From the NCBI GenBank assembly GCA_003278195.1, contig QCGE01000011.1:1-52923 (forward strand): a stretch of 52,923 bases of DNA, read 5' to 3'. Positions within the stretch are counted from its first letter, which is position 1. Every line of letters begins with the position of its first letter. The DNA is from Prochlorococcus sp. AG-363-P08 (lineage in GTDB: Bacteria; Cyanobacteriota; Cyanobacteriia; PCC-6307; Cyanobiaceae). The notes under the pieces are model-generated. The model searched no databases. It was not told the DNA's origin and saw only the letters and a program-made list of their open reading frames with translations. A program made the translations under genes and the position numbers. Shown here piece after piece: positions 46,196 to 52,923 of the stretch.

Positions 46196-47380
46196 ATGAC
46201 GCAGCTAGAAACGCGCACAGAGCCCATGGTCGTGAACTTCGGCCCCCATCACCCCTCGATGCATGGCGTACTTCGGCTTGTAGTGACACTAGATGGTGAA
46301 GATGTTGTGGACTGTGAGCCAGTGATCGGGTATCTCCATCGTGGGATGGAGAAAATCGCTGAAAATCGAACAAATGTAATGTTCGTGCCTTACGTGAGTC
46401 GCATGGACTATGCCGCTGGAATGTTTTATGAAGCAATAGTTGTTAATGCACCAGAACGGCTCGCAAATATCTCTGTCCCCAGAAGAGCAAGCTATATCCG
46501 TGTCTTAATGCTTGAACTGAATCGCATAGCTAATCATCTTCTTTGGCTAGGCCCTTTTCTTGCAGATGTTGGGGCCCAGACTCCCTTCTTTTATATCTTT
46601 AGAGAAAGAGAAATGATTTATGACCTTTGGGAAGCTGCAACTGGGCAAAGGTTGATAAATAATAATTATTTCCGCATAGGTGGTGTTGCCAGCGATTTAC
46701 CATGGGGTTGGTTAGAAAAATGCAATGACTTTTGCAATTGGTTTGGACCAAAAATAGATGAATATGAAAAACTAATTACTAATAACCCAATCTTCAGAAA
46801 AAGAATAGAAGGCCTAGGAGCTATTTCAAAAAAAGAAGCGATCAATTGGAGTCTTTCTGGTCCAATGCTTCGAGCTTCAGGTGTACCCTGGGACTTAAGA
46901 AAAATTGATCATTATGAATGCTATGACGACTTTGAATGGAAGGTGGCATTTGAAAAAGAAGGTGATTGTTATGCACGCTATCGAGTTCGAATAGAAGAAA
47001 TGCGTCAGTCTCTAAGTATCCTCCGCCAAGCATGCAAAATGATTCCAGGGGGACCTACTGAAAATCTAGAAGCTAAACGAATAGCAAAGGGAAAGAAAAG
47101 TGAAGTATCAGGTTTTGATTATCAATACATTGCTAAAAAAGTTGCTCCTACCTTCAAGATTCCTAATGGAGAGATATACACTAGATTAGAATCTGGCAAA
47201 GGAGAAATAGGAGTTTTTCTTCAAGGGAATAATGATGTAACCCCATGGAGATTTAAAATTCGTGCCGCAGATCTCAACAACTTGCAAATACTCCCGCATA
47301 TACTCAAAGGAGCAAAAGTTGCAGATATCATGGCAATACTTGGTTCAATTGATGTAATCATGGGCTCTGTCGATCGCTAG
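46196..47380 (+). CDS. ndhH: NDH-1 subunit H (NdhH)
   Basis: 394-residue peripheral-arm subunit, NuoD homologue, which forms the quinone pocket with NdhA and NdhK. N-terminal [20 protein letters not shown] is the hallmark, followed by [49 protein letters not shown], and the C-terminal [22 protein letters not shown] at 46196, and menI follows 11 bases downstream. NDH-1 here is split from the ndhAIGE cluster at 29453-32348. Confidence 0.96.
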   Translation: MTQLETRTEPMVVNFGPHHPSMHGVLRLVVTLDGEDVVDCEPVIGYLHRGMEKIAENRTNVMFVPYVSRMDYAAGMFYEAIVVNAPERLANISVPRRASYIRVLMLELNRIANHLLWLGPFLADVGAQTPFFYIFREREMIYDLWEAATGQRLINNNYFRIGGVASDLPWGWLEKCNDFCNWFGPKIDEYEKLITNNPIFRKRIEGLGAISKKEAINWSLSGPMLRASGVPWDLRKIDHYECYDDFEWKVAFEKEGDCYARYRVRIEEMRQSLSILRQACKMIPGGPTENLEAKRIAKGKKSEVSGFDYQYIAKKVAPTFKIPNGEIYTRLESGKGEIGVFLQGNNDVTPWRFKIRAADLNNLQILPHILKGAKVADIMAILGSIDVIMGSVDR

Positions 47381-47391
47381 ACAATCTCGTT

Positions 47392-47856
47392 TTGACTATT
47401 AATTCTGATAAGTGGCTTGTTTTATACCGAACTGTTCATTTTGGGGATACTGATGGCGCAGGTGTGATGCACTTCCATCAACTTTTTCGATGGTGTCATG
47501 AAGCATGGGAAGAAAGTCTTGAGCATTACGGAATCTCCTTATCTGAGATCTTTCCCACTAATTCTCATCAGAAATATCCTCCAGAAATTGCGCTACCTAT
47601 CATCAAATGTGAGGCCAGTTTTAGACATCCAATCCATGCAGGTGAAAAGCTAGAAATTAGATTAAAACCAACAAAAATTGACAACTCAAGATTTCAAATC
47701 GAATCAACTTTCTTAATAAATAAAAATGTTGTTGCAATTGGGAGCATCCAACATCTTGCTATTAATCAGGAAACTCGGAAAAGATGCGAAATGCCTCAAG
47801 CAATTTTACTTTGGCTAGAAGCATCATCTATAAACACAGGGCCAAAACCTATATAA
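47392..47856 (+). CDS. menI: 1,4-dihydroxy-2-naphthoyl-CoA hydrolase
   Basis: 154-residue hot-dog thioesterase that releases 1,4-dihydroxy-2-naphthoate in phylloquinone synthesis. The catalytic Asp region is VHFGDTDGAGVMHFHQLFRW (about 15-34), followed by the 4-hydroxybenzoyl-CoA-thioesterase-like fold. Start TTG at 47392, 11 bases after ndhH. Its assignment to MenI rests on length and on the menE, menC, menA and menF neighbours. It converges on menE with 67 bases between stops. Confidence 0.85.
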   Translation: MTINSDKWLVLYRTVHFGDTDGAGVMHFHQLFRWCHEAWEESLEHYGISLSEIFPTNSHQKYPPEIALPIIKCEASFRHPIHAGEKLEIRLKPTKIDNSRFQIESTFLINKNVVAIGSIQHLAINQETRKRCEMPQAILLWLEASSINTGPKPI

Positions 47857-47923
47857 AGCATGAAAATAAGCTGCCATTAAAGGAAGCTTACAAATATAAA
47901 TCAAAGATACTCCCTCCTTATTG

Positions 47924-49162
47924 CTATATCTGTTCATTTACTTTCAACCAATTAGACCATTTTGCCCTGTCAAACTTACCTAGCTCATTAAGCATTAATC
48001 CTGGACAAGAGTGCCAGGAAAAGGGCTTTTCAGCAGGCATCCAATCTGCTACAAGGGTCGACAATTTATCCAGCAATCCTTTAAGTACAGGTTTAGAAAT
48101 CTCAGTTTTAAAGCGTACTAATGCCGATAATCTATGGCCCCATTCAGGATCTTTAATTGGCAAAAGTAAAATTGATTCAACTGGTAATCCATGAACCTTC
48201 ACTAAATCCAGAAGTTTAGACTCTATCTCTTCAGGGAAAACTGTTTCACCTCCAGAATGAATAGCTAAATCAATTCGACCTAATATTGTTAAGTGTTGAC
48301 TTGTTTCCCCAAATTCTATTTTAGCTCGATCACCTGACTCCCACCAACCATCACAATCACAAGAATCTCTCAAACCATCTTTAGTTAATAGATATTTTGC
48401 CAACCTTGAAGTTCTAACAAATAAGGTTCCTTCAGAATCCAATCTTAATTGAACGTCCTGTAAAGGCTTTCCACACCCAGATTTTCCATTCAAGAACTCC
48501 TTTGGGGTTAGCGAGGCAATCATTGAGGCAGTCTCAGTAGACCCATAACAGGGCGCTAGCTGCAATCCATTGAGTCTTGACTCTTTTTCTAACTCAGGAG
48601 AAAGGCTGGCCCCACCAATCCAAATCACTGAAAAACTTTTCAACCATTTCAGCCCTAAAGGATGCGCCATCAGCCTCTTTAAAAGAGTAGGAACAAGAGA
48701 TATCAATCGAGGCTTTAAGACGTCTCTTTCTAAGCATCTAAAAGACCTTTCTAAAAGAGCAGGGTCCCTCATTAGATCTGGCGTAAGGGAAATGTATTCA
48801 GCACCCCAGCTTCGACTTCTCCACCAAGGCATCAGACCACTGACATGATGCATCGGCAACGGATTAAACAAGACACAAGTTTCTGGCAAAAAGCCCTGTT
48901 CCAAAAGCCATTCTCCAGTTGCATTTGCCGATTTATCTAGGTTCTCAGAAGAATGTAAACAATGCTTCTTACTCCCTGAGCTACCACTGCTAGAAAGCAA
49001 GAGCCCTGGGCCTTGGGGGAAATTTCCTGGAAGAGTCAAAAAACCCTTTTGATTGGGAGGAAGTAGCTGGACCCAGGCACCTAATTCAAGGGCATTAAAA
49101 ATCTTCTCAGCAGATGCCTCTTTTTGAGATGGATAACAATTAACAGGCAAAAAATCGTTCAT
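47924..49162 (-). CDS. menE: O-succinylbenzoate-CoA ligase
   Basis: AMP-forming ligase of 412 residues that activates o-succinylbenzoate. Adenylate-forming motifs: the Ser/Gly-rich phosphate loop in LLSSSGSSGSKKHCLHSS (about 54-71), LFNPLPMHHVSGLMPWW, CYGSTETASMIAS, and IDLAIHSGGETVFPEEIESK near the C-terminus. It is shorter than most MenE (about 450-490), mainly at the N-terminus. ATG at 49162 overlaps the TGA of upstream menC (ATGA), so the two are coupled. Confidence 0.9.
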   Translation of the reverse strand: MNDFLPVNCYPSQKEASAEKIFNALELGAWVQLLPPNQKGFLTLPGNFPQGPGLLLSSSGSSGSKKHCLHSSENLDKSANATGEWLLEQGFLPETCVLFNPLPMHHVSGLMPWWRSRSWGAEYISLTPDLMRDPALLERSFRCLERDVLKPRLISLVPTLLKRLMAHPLGLKWLKSFSVIWIGGASLSPELEKESRLNGLQLAPCYGSTETASMIASLTPKEFLNGKSGCGKPLQDVQLRLDSEGTLFVRTSRLAKYLLTKDGLRDSCDCDGWWESGDRAKIEFGETSQHLTILGRIDLAIHSGGETVFPEEIESKLLDLVKVHGLPVESILLLPIKDPEWGHRLSALVRFKTEISKPVLKGLLDKLSTLVADWMPAEKPFSWHSCPGLMLNELGKFDRAKWSNWLKVNEQI

Positions 49163-50139
49163 GCTGCAAGCCAGACTTTTTCTGGGTCTTTACTAAAAAG
49201 GCCTCCACTTGGCAGCCAACCAGGTGCAAGTCCTGGAGCAGTAGGAGTAGGACCTTTGTATTGCAAAGCTGCCAAATGATTTACCCATCTTCGACCAATA
49301 CCAGTTTCAAAAGAAGTACTAATCATCCTGTTAGGAGAACCTTTGCTCAAATCAATCAACAATTTCCTTGGATCTCCATCAATTACAGGCCTTCGAACCT
49401 GCCAACCCAGCCAAGATTGCCTCAAAGAATGATCTTCCAATAACGATTCATCTAATGCAATGGGCACCTGCGTTGATAAATATGTCATGCCCTCGAGATC
49501 ATTTACAGGTAATGGTTGCTCAATCCACTCCAACCTATCTTCTTGAATTAAATTTTCTACCCACAGAGATGCTTCATCTCTATTCCAACCTCCATTTGCG
49601 TCCAACCTAATACGAGCATTTTGAGGAAGAAAATCAGCCCATTTATGTAAAAGAGCAATCTCTTTTTCCAGAGATTCAACAGCAACTTTCCATTTAAAGG
49701 TCAATGGTTCAGATCGCATTTTTGACCCACTCAAAAAAAGATCCAACTCGCCTAAAACATCATTGCCAGGAGATAAAAGAATCGCTGATGGTGGAGGCTG
49801 AAGCCAATCAAGATCTGAATAAGGGCCTACTAATCCACCAAGCTCAGCTAAGGCTGCTCCTATCCCAAAAGCCAATGGAGCTGGCCAAATAAGAATTCCC
49901 TCCTCCAACCTGTTCCTAGTTGTTTTCAAATCAAACCTTGATAAAAGCTCTCTACATAGAAAAAAGTCTTTGGAATTCAATGGAGATACTTCTCCCCACC
50001 CACAAACACCCGCAGAATCTTCAAGACGTAACAACCAGCCCTTTCTTTGACGTAAAAGACCTTGTGATGTTTTTAGGGGCCTTACTAAAGGGAAAGAAAA
50101 AGACTTGAACTGAAATTTAAATTCCACCAAATCACCCAA
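49159..50139 (-). CDS. menC: o-Succinylbenzoate synthase
   Basis: 326-residue enolase-superfamily dehydratase making o-succinylbenzoate. Catalytic residues fit: K-x-K in PLTFKWKVAVE, Asp in ARIRLDANGGWNRDE, Glu in WIEQPLPVNDLEG and Asp in PIALDESLLEDHS. Start is ambiguous: TTG at 50139 (overlapping menA by 8 bases), TTG at 50130 or GTG at 50127. It sits between menA and menE in a minus-strand run menA-menC-menE. Confidence 0.88.
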   Translation of the reverse strand: MGDLVEFKFQFKSFSFPLVRPLKTSQGLLRQRKGWLLRLEDSAGVCGWGEVSPLNSKDFFLCRELLSRFDLKTTRNRLEEGILIWPAPLAFGIGAALAELGGLVGPYSDLDWLQPPPSAILLSPGNDVLGELDLFLSGSKMRSEPLTFKWKVAVESLEKEIALLHKWADFLPQNARIRLDANGGWNRDEASLWVENLIQEDRLEWIEQPLPVNDLEGMTYLSTQVPIALDESLLEDHSLRQSWLGWQVRRPVIDGDPRKLLIDLSKGSPNRMISTSFETGIGRRWVNHLAALQYKGPTPTAPGLAPGWLPSGGLFSKDPEKVWLAA

Positions 50140-51106
50140 TCCCTACGGAACCAAAGCCCAAAACAGGGCCTGATGCCAATCCAAGAGTTAATCCCAAGCC
50201 ATTCAAAGCCTGAAAGCGTAAAGCTAAAAACTTCGAACTGACTATCAAATCAGGCTGATCATGATGAAAAAGAAGTAAACGTATTAAAGCAATTGCCGCA
50301 GGCAGGCTGACAATTCCGAAAAATGCAGTAATTGGCCAAACACCCTCAAAGATTGGAATCCACTCCAAAACAAAAACACAAACAACAAACCAAGGAATTA
50401 GACCAGCTGAGAAACGTGTCCCAAGCCGAACTAAAGGAGACTTCTTACCATGAGCAGCATCTTCACTAACTTGATGAAAATGTGAGCAAAAAAGTACCAA
50501 TGTTGTTGCCAAGGCTGGACCAGAACCAAGTTGAAAAGCTACATCCCAAGGAAGACTCTCCTTATTGCTTAGAGGTGGTGAAATAACCAATAAAGATGCA
50601 CAAGTAGCAAAAGGGCCAAAAGCAAGCCAGCAAAGTGGCTCTCCTAAACCCTGGTATCCCAATCTAAAAGGCGGGCCCTGATACAAATACCCCAACAGAC
50701 AACATATAAATACCAACCCCAATACTGAGAAAGTACTGCGCCAGGCCAAATTCCAAATAATTAGGAAACCTAATAGAAGAGCCAAATAGGCCAAACGCCC
50801 TACCAGACTTCTCTTACCCAGGAGTTTCACTACTGAATGCGGTTTAGAAAACTCGTCTACTCCTGTTTCATCATCAAATAAATCATTGGTTAGGTTTTCC
50901 CAAAGCAATAGAAGCACTGAAGCCAACAGAAACCCAAGTAATTGATCTAATCGGACAATCTTCCCCGCACCCAACCTCCAACCAGTTGCTAAAAGCACTG
51001 GCATAACAGCCACAGAATACAAAGGCCACTTTATGGCCGCCTTCCAAAGAAGGGTTTTTTCAGCTTTTTTCGCATTAACTGATGCAACAGCATGTTGGTT
51101 TTGCAT
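50132..51106 (-). CDS. menA: 1,4-dihydroxy-2-naphthoate phytyltransferase
   Basis: 324-residue multi-pass membrane prenyltransferase that adds the phytyl chain of phylloquinone. The Asp-rich motif is in LLLWENLTNDLFDDETGVDE (about 67-86), the second conserved site in LGYQGLGEPLCWLAFGP, with seven to nine hydrophobic helices. The N-terminal 20 residues are polar. ATG at 51106. menF is divergent across a 72-base gap, so the phylloquinone genes sit face to face here. Confidence 0.9.
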   Translation of the reverse strand: MQNQHAVASVNAKKAEKTLLWKAAIKWPLYSVAVMPVLLATGWRLGAGKIVRLDQLLGFLLASVLLLLWENLTNDLFDDETGVDEFSKPHSVVKLLGKRSLVGRLAYLALLLGFLIIWNLAWRSTFSVLGLVFICCLLGYLYQGPPFRLGYQGLGEPLCWLAFGPFATCASLLVISPPLSNKESLPWDVAFQLGSGPALATTLVLFCSHFHQVSEDAAHGKKSPLVRLGTRFSAGLIPWFVVCVFVLEWIPIFEGVWPITAFFGIVSLPAAIALIRLLLFHHDQPDLIVSSKFLALRFQALNGLGLTLGLASGPVLGFGSVGIG

Positions 51107-51178
51107 ACGAACAAGCCCCCTTTAGTCACGTTACGGTTTATACATTTGAAAAGGTCCTTCAATTAGTGCTCACTGAAA

Positions 51179-52594
51179 ATGACTGCTGATCCAAGTTTCA
51201 GCGACATTTTGGCTGCATCATCCAAAGGATGGTGTGCACGGAAAGGAGAAGAAGGTCTTCTAAGCATCGCATTGCCAATCAAGAAAGCCGATCCACTTGA
51301 AGCACTTCGAGTGATAGCTGAAGAAAATCAATTCCGATTTCTTTGGGATGAAGAGCCAGGAAGATCTTTTGCAGCATCTGGATGCTGTCAGCAAATTGAA
51401 CTGGCTGGCCCAAAAAGATTTGAACTTGCACAACGTTTCAGTGATGCAACCTTTGGGAAGCTCACTAATGGGACTCCAAATGCTCCAAGCCAAGCTCGGC
51501 CAAAAATAGTTTTCGCTTTTGCATTTTTCGAACAAGCTATAGAAAGGCTTGAAAACCTAGGGGTGAAACCTGCGGTGCAAGCAATTCTTCCGAAATGGCA
51601 ATTGAGTCTCCACAACAACTCATGCTGGTTACGCCTTAATGGAGTTGTTACTCATGAAGCAGATGCACGAGAGTCAGCTGAAAAGCTTTGGTTAATGCGA
51701 GAACGTCTAATCGCACATAAAAAAAATCTAATAACCAACCCCATTTATAAAACCAATGATCCAACAAACAACTTGCATTGGGAGGAATACTACAAGCCAG
51801 CCTTAGAAAAAGGCTTAGAACTAATCAACAATGGGCAACTTCACAAACTCGTTCTTGCTGTACGCCAATCTATTAAGTTACAAGAAACATTAGATCCCTT
51901 AAATCTTTTATATCGCCTTCGTACATACCAACAAGGTACTTGCAGATTTCTATGGCAACCTAAACAAGGTGAAGCTTTTTTTGGGGCTTCACCGGAACGT
52001 CTTCTAAGCGTTAACAATGAACTATTGCAATGTGATGCCTTAGCAGGTACAGCAAGTAAATCTGATGATGGAGAAAGACTTATGCAATCAAAAAAAGACC
52101 GACTTGAACATGAGCTAGTTGTTCAAACAATAACCAATCAATTGAATCAAGAAGGTTTAAATCCAAAAAAAGCGAATAATCCTCAACTCGCAAAATTTGG
52201 GAAACTGATTCATCTCCATACACCAATCACAGCTAAATATAAAGGGAAAACACCTTTACTCTTAGCCGAAAAATTACATCCCACGCCAGCCGTCGCAGGT
52301 CTTCCTCAAAGGGAAGCAATTGCCTGGCTGAGGATACTAGAGCCGTTCGAGAGAGGAAATTATGCAGCTCCAATTGGGTGGATGGACAACGAAGGGGATA
52401 TCGACTTAAGAGTTGCTATACGCTGTGGAACTGCTAGAGGGAATATCTTGAACCTCACAGCTGGAGCTGGTTTAGTAAAAGGATCAATAGCAGACAAAGA
52501 ACTTGACGAAGTTGGACTAAAGCTGGCTGTGTTAGCAGATCAGCTAACTTTCCAATCTGATTTTCAAAAAAATTCTTCTAATAACAACCCTTGA
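51179..52594 (+). CDS. menF: Isochorismate synthase
   Basis: 471-residue chorismate-utilising enzyme that turns chorismate to isochorismate, the entry to phylloquinone synthesis. The C-terminal catalytic domain (about 200-460) shows [105 protein letters not shown] and [11 protein letters not shown]. The N-terminal third is poorly conserved. ATG at 51179. menD, which often follows, is absent; instead the 3' end overlaps the convergent gshB by 31 bases. Confidence 0.92.
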   Translation: MTADPSFSDILAASSKGWCARKGEEGLLSIALPIKKADPLEALRVIAEENQFRFLWDEEPGRSFAASGCCQQIELAGPKRFELAQRFSDATFGKLTNGTPNAPSQARPKIVFAFAFFEQAIERLENLGVKPAVQAILPKWQLSLHNNSCWLRLNGVVTHEADARESAEKLWLMRERLIAHKKNLITNPIYKTNDPTNNLHWEEYYKPALEKGLELINNGQLHKLVLAVRQSIKLQETLDPLNLLYRLRTYQQGTCRFLWQPKQGEAFFGASPERLLSVNNELLQCDALAGTASKSDDGERLMQSKKDRLEHELVVQTITNQLNQEGLNPKKANNPQLAKFGKLIHLHTPITAKYKGKTPLLLAEKLHPTPAVAGLPQREAIAWLRILEPFERGNYAAPIGWMDNEGDIDLRVAIRCGTARGNILNLTAGAGLVKGSIADKELDEVGLKLAVLADQLTFQSDFQKNSSNNNP

Positions 52595-52923
52595 AGTTGA
52601 TCTGCAATAGGAACAGACATTAAACGTTCAATTTCTCTTATTCCTGTAGGGCTAGTGACATTAATCTCACTGAGAACGCCATCAATAACATCTATACCTA
52701 CAAAAAATAAGCCATTATCTTTTAAAGAAGAGGCAATTGCGTCACATATTTCATATTCCTTCTTTGTGATTTTAGTTGCTTCAGCCTTTCCACCTACCGC
52801 AAGATTACTGCGGAAATCTCCTGTTTTAGGAAGACGATTAACAGCTCCTAATGGTTTGCCATTTCCTAAAAGAATCCGCTTATCGCCATCAGCTACTGCA
52901 GGTAAAAAACGTTGCACCATTAC
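52564..52923 (-). CDS. gshB: Glutathione synthetase, C-terminal part (cut by window edge)
   Basis: The last 119 codons of an ATP-grasp ligase; the gene continues beyond the right edge, and the internal Met at 52920 is not the start. ATP-grasp C-terminal features are visible: [40 protein letters not shown] (substrate loop), [20 protein letters not shown] (with the metal-binding Glu and Asn) and [10 protein letters not shown]. Joins Gly to gamma-glutamylcysteine. The stop overlaps menF by 31 bases. Confidence 0.88.
   Translation of the reverse strand, partial: VMVQRFLPAVADGDKRILLGNGKPLGAVNRLPKTGDFRSNLAVGGKAEATKITKKEYEICDAIASSLKDNGLFFVGIDVIDGVLSEINVTSPTGIREIERLMSVPIADQLQGLLLEEFF

Noticed and set aside
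51107-51178. GTTACG...TATACA between menA and menF as an RpaB site
   Set aside because: Only a partial match to the HLR1 repeat, with wrong bases in the second half.

Overview
This window reads as a stretch of chromosome backbone from Prochlorococcus, most likely a low-light-adapted lineage such as SS120 or MIT9211 (inferred from protein flavour and gene order as I remember them; no search was run). The DNA is AT-rich and very densely coded on both strands. It carries oxygenic-photosynthesis genes: ycf3, ycf34, chlM, crtB and plant-type crtP, the phylloquinone genes, and cyanobacterial NDH-1 genes including ndhM. Both marine-cyanobacterial regulators RpaA and RpaB are present, and many genes start with GTG or TTG. 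I see no tRNA, rRNA, insertion sequence, phage gene, integrase or CRISPR array.

Layout. 1-7073: rpaA, then on the minus strand a Cu(I) P-type ATPase coupled to tmk and holB, then ycf3 (photosystem I assembly) converging on radA. 7175-11977: a plus-strand run rpaB-plsX-fabH-fabD-plsC, joining a light/stress regulator to fatty-acid and phospholipid initiation. 11892-13467: a minus-strand coupled run ycf34-tsaB-YdcF-like. 13460-15203: a CCA-type nucleotidyltransferase and an RRM protein. 15214-17580: crtP-crtB (carotenoids). 17688-24301: ndhM and a coupled DUF3172 gene, a LysR regulator (RbcR/NdhR type), a Z-ISO-like NnrU protein, ndhF and ndhD. 24409-27406: scpA, a sugar-nucleotide pyrophosphorylase and metF. 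27490-35215: a stand-alone LuxR-type HTH protein, then a long minus-strand series DUF3352-gltA-ndhA-ndhI-ndhG-ndhE-nadK-CYTH-small ORF. 35266-39615: rhodanese, hrcA, trpB, a SUI1/YciH factor, cysC and purE. 39624-46154: nagA, chlM, an atypical RluA-like protein, a Ycf29-like response regulator, an exported protein of unknown function, a cysteine desulfurase and rsmH. 46196-52923: ndhH, then menI, menE-menC-menA and menF, and the C-terminal part of gshB cut by the window edge.

How the genes fit together. Eight NDH-1 subunits (M, F, D, A, I, G, E, H) lie in four places and serve cyclic electron flow and respiration. The men genes make phylloquinone, the A1 cofactor of photosystem I, which Ycf3 helps assemble. 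crtP, crtB and the NnrU/Z-ISO-like gene supply carotenoids, and chlM supplies chlorophyll. RpaA, RpaB, the LysR protein and the Ycf29-like regulator are plausible controllers of these functions.

I did not find a convincing new multi-gene system. The items most worth a second look are an RluA-family protein whose catalytic Asp is replaced by Gly, two divergent gene pairs whose start codons overlap inside a single CATG, a 14-bp perfect inverted repeat inside tsaB, the DUF3172 gene coupled to ndhM, and a long low-complexity N-terminal extension on PlsX. No gap without a called gene exceeds 240 bases.
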